Positions 31,565 through 42,710 of a stretch of DNA of 64,000 nucleotides are shown here, in pieces. This DNA is from Symsagittifera roscoffensis (Eukaryota > Xenacoelomorpha > Acoela > Convolutidae): contig NC_087062.1 of NCBI RefSeq assembly GCF_963678635.1, forward strand, positions 8,606,193 through 8,670,192, given 5' to 3'. The notes beneath the pieces were generated by a model that was not told the DNA's origin, ran no database searches, and worked only from the letters and a program-made list of their open reading frames with translations. The number at the start of each line of letters is the position of its first letter. The first letter of the stretch is position 1. The position numbers were made by a program, and so were the translations under genes.

Positions 31565-32409
31565 GCAAAAAAAACCTTACAGAGAATATATCACTCAATT
31601 AACTTCAATTATATTAAAGAGGCAAATTAAAAAACCAAAAAAATTACTGAAAAACTGAACTTTTTAAAAAGTTTTTGCAATGAGAAACTTTTTATGCCGA
31701 AGAAATTCTCTATAAAAACTGCTCACTTAACCTAAAAATTCACTTTATAGCTTTTAGGCTCTCTACTCATTCGTTTACATTTGAAAATCTAACCAGCTTA
31801 AATTTGAAACCCGTTTTTTTCTCGACACTGAAAAAGCTTATTGCGTTTTAAATGTCGTTCGACTCACAAGTTTATAAGGCTTTAAGAAATGTAAGGACTG
31901 CATGCAAGTTGATGTATCTACTCTGAGAATTAATTGCAATACGTGATTTTGCTCGTGAACAAAAACAAAAACATATGAAAGATAGCTCAAACACCTGAAG
32001 ACAAATTCCTTCGCTTTTTCTGTGATCAAAACAAAAACGCTGTCAACTATCACAATACCAACACCCTGGGGCGGATCGGGGGTGAGGAGGGGAGCGGACG
32101 CCTCCCTCTAAGGGATTCGACCCCCTCACCAATCAACCTTTGGTATTATTTTATGACATCCATTTTCGGCCGATCAACCCACAAGTTTTTCTAAAGGCGC
32201 TTTCGAAGCCAACAAATTGTAATTTTGAAAGGGAGTGCGCGCCAAATAAACGCAATTTTAGTCAAAATTTTCCAAAAATATCCATAAACAAATATAGAAT
32301 AAAAAAATACTTCACAAACGAACTCTTAAGTGTGTACCCAACTAGTATATTTGTACATTTGTGTATTTGTTCATCAAATGAGGTTAAAAAGTATGTCAAA
32401 ATGATTATT

Positions 32410-32933
32410 GTTCCGACTTTCGATACGAAAGTAACGGAATATTTGTGCTCGGGGTGGGTTTTTTTTTCTTCAGACAAATTTCGACTTTTTAACTAGCCAT
32501 TTTTGACGGAGTTTTTTTTTATCATTCGAAAGGTATTGTTGTCCTGAGCTCAAATTTGGAAAGATATTTCACCTGTGATCATTTTTCGTAAAGTTACGGA
32601 GGTTTAAAGATTGCCATTTTGGCCAATTTGGTACAATTAACGCGCGATATATTTCGCGCTATTAACGCGTAAGCGGAGAGTTAATCCGTCTTAGAAATCG
32701 TTCCAAATTTGTTAAAAGAAGCTTATTTGCCATTATTGGTTTGTTACAAGGAGCGAAATTTATCCTTTTGTACTTTATATGGCGTGTGGGGGAATGATTT
32801 TCATAAAAAATTTCAAATTAAAAAAAATATATATATTTTTTTCATTTTGTTTTATTTCAGTGTTATTACTGCTCCATAAACCTTAAAAGGCAGTCGGAAC
32901 ATACAGGGCTTCGCCCTGATACGAGCAGTCTTG
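32410..32933. mobile_element. Element D, copy 1 (524 bp)
   Basis: Runs from GTTCCGACTTTCGATACGAA to GATACGAGCAGTCTTG. Near the left end CTTTCG-ATA-CGAAAG is a hairpin; near the right end AGGGC-TTC-GCCCT is another. TTCCGACT and AGTCGGAA are inverted to each other. The paralogous site at 40801-40812 lacks it cleanly, so it is a genuine insertion. It has no coding capacity. A Helentron-like origin is possible. Confidence 0.8.
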
Positions 32934-34760
32934 TTTATACTTAAGACTAAAATAATTCAGTCATGGCTCGAGCAGCTGTGCAAAAATTTTATTGAGAGAA
33001 CACGGCTTGAAATTTGTTTAGAATAGAAAAAATAGCAAAACTAGATACACCGACTTCAGATTCATTTTTTGTGATATTTCAAATAAACAAGGTAAAAGGA
33101 TAGTTGTTTGTCTGCACCAACATATAGATACAATTAGGAAAAAGAATTTCATGCATTCCAACACCAACAAACAAAAATCATACCATTTCCAATATATTGT
33201 TTTTTCTAACTTTTTTGAAACAATTTGTGATCCGAACAACAATCAATTCTATTTTCAGAGCAACCTGTTTTTTTTTTGTTTTTTTTTCCCATTGTGATTT
33301 TCGTTTTCAAATTTTTATAAACGAGCCGAGGTATCAACCAGCTTCAATTGAAACGAGCCCTAAAAACGTAGCTGCTACTTTTAAAAATTCTGTGACAGTA
33401 ACGAAAGTGTTGAAAGTTTCAATCGAATGGCGTAACTTTCTTACAATGTGCTTATATAGAGTGCGCCATTACTTTCGGCCAGTTAATTTTTCTGCGCTTT
33501 TTGACTGGCATATACTCCGCCTATACTCCGGCTGGTTTATTCAGGGGTACTTCTCTCACGATAGCGGGAGCGAATAGTCGAAACTATTCAACCAATCAGA
33601 CTCAGTAGTTCCTATTAGCTCAATAGTTTTTACACAGAACCAAAATCAAAGTTGTAAAAAATGAATTAAGCATGCACAGCCGTGCCGATTCGAAAATTTT
33701 TGTGAAAGGTTTTTCACATTTGTTTTAAAACGTTATCAAAGAAAAATAAAGTTTTTTTTCACATTGCGTCTTTGATCTGGCAAAGTTTAAAAAATAATTC
33801 ATGCGTATCTGCATTCTGCTTATTTTGCAATCGGCCAGTATTAAAACTATTGGTCTGGATATTTTGTGCTGAATTTTAGTTTTTTGCAATTCCTATGAGA
33901 TTTATGAAGACTCAATTTTATAGGCTGAAAAAATGAAAAAAAAAATCCAACTTTCGGTCCCTCTTATGGGAACGGGCCTATAAACACGCGTGCCTATTCA
34001 CAAGCCTCCTATTAAAATGAGGTTTTTTGAAGTTCTCCCTTCTAAACAGAGAGGGGAACAATTTATCTTTTGATGGTTATAATTTCAAATAAACATCAAA
34101 AAGCAAAGTTTCTATTCATTATATATGCTGCGAAAAACCTTGTTAATGTCGGTTGACTACAGATATGGGGAAAAAATTATCTTAAATTATAACAAATGGC
34201 ACACAAACACGGTTCAGATTTAGATTCGTCGGCCAAAGAAAATTTCAGACAACAATTCTTTGTTGATTTGAGAAAAAAATGCTGGTCGAGAATTGAAATT
34301 TTCGGTTCGTCGAAAACTGGATAGAAACACTTCTACCACCAGAACTCTACACAACACGCCATTCAATCAATCGATTCAGAAGCCAATTACTATAAACCCA
34401 AGATATAATTTGGTTTTTCATCCTGCAACTAGGCAAAAAACAACAACCGGCGAAAACTTTTTGCTTGATCTCAACCACTCATTTCAAAAACCGGACAAAC
34501 TTCTTTGCGATGGAACTTTTCGCGTGGCCCTTTAAAAATATGAGAAAAATTAAAGAATTTGTTCAATTCTGGACGAATAAAAAAACTTTTGAGCGGAAAA
34601 ACAGGAATTCAACTTTTGTAAATGTTCTGCACCAAAATGTTTTGCGAGCTTTAATCAACCATTGAAGCCCAAAATAACAAACCTTGATTTTGAAATTGGA
34701 CTTCTTCGTTTTGTTCACCAAGTTTTGTCGAGAGGCAAAATATTTCCATTAAACCCAATC
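32934..34760. other. Duplicated non-coding DNA, no gene
   Basis: Frames here (for example 33197-33577) are not kept in the paralogous copy at 41.0-41.9 kb. I see no gene. Confidence 0.6.
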
Positions 34761-35043
34761 CTTACACAGAGGCGAAGCTGAGCTCTGCACCACTTGCGAT
34801 ACCAAACATGGAAGCGGCTACGTCGAATTAAAGTAGACAAAAATTCAAAATTGTAAAATTGTCACAAAAACTCGATCTACCAAAATGATTTAGCCTAGTT
34901 TTGAAACAAAAATGTGCCCAGACAATAGAAGATAAAATTAGCATTGAAAGAAAGTATATCAAGCGGTAACAGAACCGAAAAGACCTTGGCAGAAACCTTT
35001 AAGCCAAAAATTTCAAAAATGTATTAAGACACCAGCATCCTCA

Positions 35044-35053
35044 TCACACCCAC

Positions 35054-35088
<35 letters not shown>

Positions 35089-35101
35089 CACACACACACA
35101 A
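35044..35101. repeat. (CA)n microsatellite
   Basis: About 58 bases of CA repeats with one interruption, in the middle of an old AAGCCGA-rich dispersed repeat (about 34.76-35.59 kb) also present at 7.5-8.7 and 41.9-42.5 kb. Confidence 0.9.
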
Positions 35102-35830
35102 ATCTTATTCGCAGGTCAAATGAAACAATATGATGCCACTAAGCCGATAGAAAATTGGCCGAAACCTATTAACTTTAAGCCGAAAAAAAAAAAAAAAGCC
35201 GATTAAAAACTCAAAAAACTTTAAGACTAGTAAAAAATTACTAAATCTTCCTCATTCTCAAATCACACTCACAAAAAAACTTTTTCAATCGTCGAGCGGC
35301 GCAAATGGAGGTCATAATAACGACAAAATATTGACCAAAACCAATTCAGCCGAAAAAAAAATAAAAAGCCGAAAAATAACTCGAAAAAAATTGAGACTAA
35401 TAAAAAGTTATCAAGTCCACCTCAACCTAAAAACACAAACACAAAAACGACATAAGGCGAAATCAGGCCACTAAGCCGGTATAATATGCACCAAAACCTA
35501 ACAAGCCTAAACAAAAAGAAAAAAAAAGAAAATTTAACAAATCGAGCTGGTAAAATTACAACCAATTTAAAAAGATAAATTCGTATACGACAGAAACTAC
35601 TTAAAATGCTAACATGCAAAAAAAGTTTGTAGCGGTAAATCTGTTGCTAATAGAGGCTTCCAGGAAATGATTTCAATGGAAAACAGAGAGTCCTGTGCCT
35701 TAAGATATTTACGGGAAAAAAGCCTTGTACCCGATTGCAATGCTCTTGCTTATCGCAAGGGTAGTTAAAATAGATAATCTCATGGTTTACTACATTATAG
35801 AAAAAAAAACCAAAAACTTTGTAAATAAGA

Positions 35831-36009
35831 TTCGATACGAAAGTAGCGGAATATTTGTGCTCGGGGTGGGTTTTTTTTCTTCAGACAAATTTCGACTTTT
35901 TAACTAGCCATTTATGGCGGAATTTTTTGAAACTGATTCAAAGGGTGCTTCATAGACCTTAAAAGGCAGTCGGAACATTCAAGGCTTCGCCCTGATACGA
36001 GCAGTCTTG
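35831..36009. mobile_element. Element D, internally deleted copy (179 bp)
   Basis: Keeps the TTCGATACGAAAG start and the full GCCCTGATACGAGCAGTCTTG end but has lost most of the interior. It ends directly against the next, longer copy in the same orientation. Confidence 0.75.
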
Positions 36010-36011
36010 TT

Positions 36012-36557
36012 GTTCCGACTTTCGATACGAAAGTAACGGAATATTTGTGCTCGGGGTGGTTTTTTTTTTCTTCAGACAAATTTCGACTTTTTAACTAGCC
36101 ATTTTTGACGGAATTTTTTTTATATCATTCAAAAGGTATTGTTGTCTTGAGCCTAAATAAATTTGAAAAGATATTTCACCTGTGATCATTTTTCGTAAAT
36201 TTATGAGGGTTTAAAGATTGCCATTTTGGCCATTTTGACCAATTTGGTACAATTAACGCGCGATATAATTCGCGCTATTAACGCGTAAGCGGAGATTTAA
36301 TCCGTCTTATAAATCGTTCCAAATTAGTTGAACGAAGCTTATTTGCCATAATTGATTTGTTACAAGGAACGAAATCTCTCTTTTTGTACTTTAAATGGCG
36401 TGTGGGGGGATGATTTTCATAAAATTTTCAAATTTTAGAAAAAAAAAATTTCATTTTATTTTATTTCATTTAATTTTTTTACGTTTTTACTGCTGCTCCA
36501 TAAACCTTAAAAGGAAGTCGGAACATTCAGGGCTTCGCCCTGATACGAGCAGTCTTG
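36012..36557. mobile_element. Element D, copy 2 (546 bp)
   Basis: Full-length partner of 32410-32933, sharing AATTAACGCGCGATATA and both terminal hairpins. It follows the short copy head to tail with only two bases between. Confidence 0.8.
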
Positions 36558-36745
36558 TTTTATTTGCAATCATTGGTCTCGTAAGTTGATATAATTCATG
36601 TGTTTTTGTCGAAATTTGCTTGCTGGTGAGGTTTCTTGAAGGGGGATTGTTAAGTAGATCGGCTCCTGATTTCTTTTCAGCAAGTTATTTTTGGTCCACA
36701 ATGCGAAAATTGATCAGCGGTTGACAAAAATTAATCAGAAAAAGG
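36558..36745. other. Unique non-coding spacer before duplication copy 2
   Basis: It matches neither element A nor its left flank. It ends GGACTATATGG, with ACTATATGG shared at the junction with 28441. Confidence 0.5.
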
Positions 36746-36979
36746 ACTATATGGTAAGTTTCTACTTTGCCGTATGTCGTCTCTGGTTCGAGGTCTTCTT
36801 ACGATTCCGTGTAGTTCTGTTATCGTTCGGAATATTGGCTCTGATCTATTGAGTCGTAGAGACATTTCGATTAAATTATCGTCGTATAACATTTTGAAAA
36901 TGTTTTGTCTAAATTCTAATCTATTTTTGGTTAATTCTAAGCTATTGAGGTCTTGTTCGAGACTTATGGTCGCACCAGA

Positions 36980-37372
36980 TGAGTTATGTACTTGTGGTTA
37001 ACTCATAGAGTAATTTCGGATAGGGTACACCGTCTGCTCGTCACGCTATCTTATTTTCGGCCGGATAGATTCGTGCAACTTCTTAGTCTAATACCGATCC
37101 TAATCTTACTCTTATACTATCTAGTCTCAGGTTGTTTAACTAGTCTCTGCTAGGCTCAATAGATCTAGGGTATACTGGTTTATTGCGACTGCTGAAGTTC
37201 TCTTGGAGAGGTATCTAATTTCTAAGTTAAATTCAAATCTCTCTGGTGCTGCAGCACTTACAAATAAGTGGGTTGTTAGTTAGATGGATCATGATTGGTT
37301 AATATTAAATACTTTACAGTGGTAAAATATCTAATTTATCCAATCATAAAATATAGTTTAGATCAGGTTCCA
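36980..37372 (-). repeat. Third LTR of the element A family, carried by the duplication
   Basis: 393 bp, same ends and same TATCTAG variant as 28675-29067, followed by the same ATTT and 3' flank. Leader and PBS sequence adjoin it on the other side. It is therefore a duplicated 5' LTR end, not a solo LTR from an independent insertion. Confidence 0.92.
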
Positions 37373-37988
37373 ATTTGTAGTGCGCAAAACTAGTTCGGCG
37401 CTATGGTCCAAAATTTCGCTCTCGGAGAAAATTGAAAGTAATCTAAGCGACCCGGGTTGATATGTTTGCCTAGCGACGCGTCGGAAAAGTGACACGTTGA
37501 ATGCGAAACTCTAATCATCTCTTCTAAACTAAATGATGTCAGTTCTAGTTTACCTTAGATTAGCATCGCATCTTTCTTATAAGTTATTCGACTATGTTGG
37601 AATTAGTTGGAAAAATTCGACTTCTTGGATCAAGTTTATTTCGAAGTTTAAAATATTAAATAAAGATAACCAACATCGACAAAAATTTGATTGTGTTTAA
37701 TTTCATTAGCAAAGCTTCAGGCCTGAATGAGAAATATTATTACTCTACGAAAATATTCAAATGTAATCACAACGCTGTTCAACAACAAATTGAAATCCAT
37801 TCTAAAAATTAAACAGGAACAGCTATCCAAGATTCTTACAAATCTATTATTTTTCCTCTTAAATCGGTATTTTGATACACCCAATTATACCCTAATTACA
37901 CCTTAGTTACACCCTAACTATGTAAACCAAGTCGCCTTTCGAATTGAATAAATTATGTTCTGTGTCATACAGTCAAAATCCATGCCAA

Positions 37989-39941
37989 GTACCCGGGTTG
38001 ACCTCCATACACAAAAAAAATTTTAGCATACATTTCCATTAAAAGAAAAATGCTTATCATACAATTTCATACACGGAGCATATGGGAAAAAAGTGTTTAT
38101 AATACAATTTCCATGAAGAAAATTGTATGATAAACATTTTTAGGGGGTTATTCTTTTTAGGGGGCGAAGGACCGTATGGGCAAAAAATTTCAAAAATCAG
38201 AAAACGTTTAATTTTTATCAATCCTACTTGATAAAACTTACCAATTTTAAAACCAAAACAAAAATAATCGAAAGTCAATTATTAAAATTGGATTTATAGA
38301 TAAATCAAATAAAGTTGATTATAATTTCAAAACAAATACCAAAAAGTTACAAATTTCGGAACCAACTGAAATTTTGTTTAAGCCTTGATACAGATTTAAT
38401 ACACCAGTTTCATAAATATTACTTAGTCGTCGTATTTTTGCGTTCAGTTATCGCCATTTGAAATTCTGTGCTGTTGGTTTTTCGCCTCTTTCAATCTTGA
38501 AAAAAATGTCTGCATTTTATTTTCTGAGTTTTTAGGAAATATATAATCTTCCACAATGATACGGGCAATTTCGCGGTTTCACCTCGAGCGCCAGCTTTTC
38601 AAGATATTAGTAATTCGTAAATTATAGGTCATGTTATATACATTCCACTCTCCGAGTTAAAATTTTTCATCCAAAAAATTTTTGGAAATAATTTCTAAAA
38701 ATTGGGAAGTTTTTACCCAAAAATGCAAAACGACTGGACTTTTCGGCTTTCCCTGAAACTCAATCGTAGTAGCCTGCTACTAATTGCTGAGAAATGAAAT
38801 CCCAACGCAAAAATTTTCCGCAAATAAATTTGAAATTTTTGATCTTTTCTGCAAATTTGTGTCGACCCTAGGGCTTGAAATTGGCGATAAATGGCGGGAA
38901 TGCTATGAAAATAAAATCCATAATAAATTGAAAATGGTAACACTTGTTGTACCGACGCAATAAATCCAATTTCGCAATTCGAAATATTCTGTCAGCATAA
39001 AAAATCCAAAATAGGTCGTGGTGCAGTCATAAATGTTCTATCGAAAATAATATAATTGTATCGATTTTCAGCAAGTTTTCTCAAGCTTTTTTCGTTGCAA
39101 AAATTGTAAATTTGTTCCGACAATCACCGACAGAATTCACCGACAATCAAGAACAATTTAAAAATTTTCCATATTTCTGCCGTTTTCTATTTGGCCAATA
39201 TAAATTTTAAGGCCCTGGAAATGTTTACTTTCTTTGAGAATTTTACGCTTTTGTTCCAGATTTTGATTAGTTGATTTTTCTTTTTACTATTTCGGTTCTT
39301 CACCAATGAGAGATTCCTGATTACTTGATTTTTTCTTTTTGCCAATTCAGTCGTTCGCCAATGAGAGATTCCATCCATTTTTTTTAGTGCTGCATAAAAA
39401 CTTTCGTAAAAGCTTTCAGTTGCAATATCAATTTCATGCTCAAACTCATTATTTTTGTCTATAAGGTAATCCAGGCTAAGCTTTCCAGAGCAGAGAAGCC
39501 AAATTGCCTTAAAGTTTTTGCTTGAAAATAAATTTGAAACTTATTGTTTTTTGATACACTTATACACATTTTTTAGCCATATAAAAAACTTGAGGCTTTT
39601 GTTTAGAGTTCTGAGTGATCTGTTAAATAATATCTCACAGTTATTACTCAAATGCCGAGTATCTATAATTATTCTTCCTTCAACCAAGTGGGTTTCTTGT
39701 GTTAGAAAATCCCTGGTTATTGTTTTTTCCAACAAAATACAACAATTTTTAGCAATTACAAAAATATTAAATTTTTGTCTAAGGAAAAATGCTAAATATA
39801 ATTTTCATTTATGAAAAAATGCTTATCGTAGAGTTTTCGTACAATTTTTTATACGTATGGAATTATTGTACAAAATTGTATGATAAGCATGTTCGCACAT
39901 ATGATAACTGTATGAAAAGCATTTTTGGTCAACCCGGGTAC
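37989..39941. mobile_element. TIR transposon, copy 2 (duplicated)
   Basis: Same GTACCCGGGTTGACC ends as 29684-31564. It has an extra 65 bp at about 38645-38709. The left flank has drifted to GCCAA while the right keeps GCAAA. It arose by duplication of the segment, not by transposition. Confidence 0.75.
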
Positions 39942-42710
39942 GCAAAAAAAACCTTACAGAGAATATATCACTCAATTAACTTCAATTATATCAAAGAGGC
40001 AAATTAAAAAACCAAAAAAATTACTGAAAAACTGAACTTTTTAAAAAGTTTTTGCAATGAGAAACTTTTTATGCCGAAGAAATTCTCTATAAAAACTGCT
40101 CACTTAAGCTAAGAATTAACTTTATAGCTTTTAGGCTCTCTACTCATTCGCTTACATTCGAAAAGCTAACCAGCATAAATTTGAAACCTGTTTTTTTTTC
40201 TCGACACTGAAAAAACTTATTGCGTTTTAAATGCTGTTCGACTCACAAGTTTATAAGGCTTTAAGAGATGTAAGGACTGCAGGTTAATGTATCTAATCTG
40301 AGAATTAATTGCAATACGTGATTTTGCTCGTGAACAAAAACAAAAACATATGAAAGATAGCTCAAACACCTGAAGACAAACTCCTTCACTTTTTCTGTGA
40401 TCAAAACTAAAACGCTGTCAACTATCACAATACCAACACGGATATCACAATACCAATACCTTGGGCGGATCGGGGGTGAGGAGGGGAGCGGACGCCTCCC
40501 CCTAAGGGATTCGACCCCCTCACCAATCAACTTTTGGTATTATTTTATGACATCCATTTTCAGCCGACCAACCCACAAGTTTTTCTAAAGGCGCTTTCGA
40601 AGCCAACAAATTGTAGTTTTGAAAGGGAGTGCGCGCCAAATAAATGCAATTTTTTTGTCAAAATTTTCAAAAAAAATATCCATAAACAAATATAGAATAA
40701 AAAAATACTTCGCAAACGAACACTTAAAGGTGTACTCAACTAGTATATTTGTACATTTGTGTATTTGTTCAGAAAATGAAGTTGAAAAGTATGTCAAAAG
40801 GATTATTTATACTTAAGACTAAAATAATTCAGCCGTGGCTCGAGCAGCTATGCAAAAATTTTATTCAGAAAACACGGCTTGATATTTGTTTAGAATAGAA
40901 AAAATTAGCAAAACTAGTTACACCAACTTCAGATTTATTTTTTTGTGATATTTCAAATAAAGAAGGTAAAGTATAGTTGTTTGTCTGCACCAACATATAG
41001 ATACAATTAGGAAAAAGAATTTCATGCATTCCAACACCAACAAACAAAAATCATACCATTTCCAATACATTGTTTTTTTAAACTTTTTTGAAACAATTTG
41101 TGATCGGAACAACCATCATTTCTATTTTCAGAGCAACCTGTTTTTTTGTTTTTTTCCGATTGTGATTTTCGTTTTCATATTTTTATAAACGAGCCGAGGT
41201 ATCAATCAGCTTCCATTAAAATGAGCAGTAAAAATGTAGCTGCTACTTAATAGTTATAGAAAAAATTCTGTGACAGTAACGAAAGTGTTGAAAGTTTCAA
41301 TCAATTGTCGTAACTTTCTTACAAAGTGCTCATATAGAGTGCGACATTACTATCGGCTGGTTAATTTTTTCTGCGCTTTTTTGACTGGCTTATACTTCGG
41401 CTGGTTTATTCAGGGGTACTAATCTCACGATAGCGGGAGCGAATGGTCGAAACTATTCAACCAATCAGGCTCAGTAGTTCCTATTAGCTCAATGGTTTTT
41501 ACGCTGAACCGAAATCAAAGTTGTAAAAAATGAATTAAGCATGCACAGCCGTGCCGATTCGAAAATTTTTGTGAATAATTTTTCACATTTGTTTTAAAAC
41601 GTTATTAAAGAAAAATAAAGTTTTTTTTTCACATTGCGTCTTTGATCTGGCAAAGTTTGAAAGTTCATGTCTATCTGCATTCTGCTTATTTTGCAATCGG
41701 TCAGTATTAAAACTATTGGTCTGGATATTTTGTGCTAAATTTTAGTTTTTTTTGCGATTCCTATGAGATTTATGAACACTCAATTTTATTGGCTGAAAAA
41801 ACTGAAAAAAAACCCAATTTTTGGTCCCCTTATGGGAACCGGCCTTTAAACGCGTACCTCCTATTAAAATGAGGCTGAGAAGAAACAGTTTAGTTTTTGA
41901 TGGTTATAAATTTATTATATTATTATTATTTATGGTTATTTTTTAAAGTTATTAAGTCCCCCTCAACCTCGAAACACACACACTTTGTCGAACTACAAAA
42001 TATGAGGCCACTGAGCCGATATATTATAGGCTGAAAGCTATTAAGCCGGAAAAAATCTGAATAAAGCAGAAAAAAAAACTCCAAAAACTTTAAGACTAGT
42101 AAAACCTTTAAGAAATTTTCCTCATTCTCAAAGCAAACACAAACAAAAACTTTTTCACTCGTTGAGCGGCACAAATTAGGCCATAATACCGACGAAATCT
42201 TGACCAAAATTAATTATGCCGAAAAAAAATTGAAAAAAAAAGCCGAAAAATAATTCAAAAAAGTTGAGACTAATAAAAAGTTATCAAGTCCACCTCACCC
42301 TCAAAACACAAACACAAAAAAAGCTCGAAAATCGACATAAAGCGATATGAAGCCACTAAGCCGGTATAATATGCGCCAAAACCTAACAAGCCGAAAAAAA
42401 AAACAAAAAAGAAATTTTAACAAATCGAGCTGGTAAAATTACAGCCAACATAAAAAGATAAGTTTGCATACGAGAGATACCTAAAATACAAACATGCAAA
42501 AAATAATTTCTAGTGGTAAATAATTTTTAATAGTGGTATTTCTGTTGCTAATAGAGGCTTCCAGGAAATGATTTCAAGTGAAAACAAAAAGTCTTGTGCC
42601 TAAAGATATTTACGGGAAAAAATTCTTGTACTCGATTGCAGTGCTCTTGCTTATCGGAAGGGTAGTAAGAAAACTTAATCTCATGGTTATACTACATTGT
42701 CGAAAAGTGT

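Larger units (their letters stand above)
28441..35815. repeat. Direct duplication, copy 1
   Basis: Aligns with 36746-42710. It includes 234 bp of element A leader, the whole 5' LTR, the 3' flank, the TIR element and further non-coding DNA. 28441-31729 is almost identical to copy 2 apart from a 65-bp indel; beyond 31729 mismatches rise to roughly one per 15-20 bp in the parts I compared. About 34090-35040 has no counterpart in copy 2. No gene is supported in it outside element A. Confidence 0.85.
36746..42710. repeat. Direct duplication, copy 2
   Basis: Partner of 28441-35815, offset 8305 bp up to 29684/37989. It begins inside element A leader sequence, although no other part of the element lies to its left. 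It lacks the D insertion of copy 1. No gene is supported within it. Confidence 0.85.

Noticed and set aside
32140-32496. 118-codon plus-strand frame
   Set aside because: It runs across the boundary of element D and is broken in the paralogous segment at 40.5-40.8 kb.
33197-33577. 126-codon plus-strand frame
   Set aside because: Not preserved in the duplicate copy at 41.1-41.4 kb; starts with a low-complexity Phe-rich stretch.
36980-37372. Independent solo LTR insertion
   Set aside because: Flanked on one side by element leader and on the other by the same 3' flank as element A, so it was duplicated with its surroundings.
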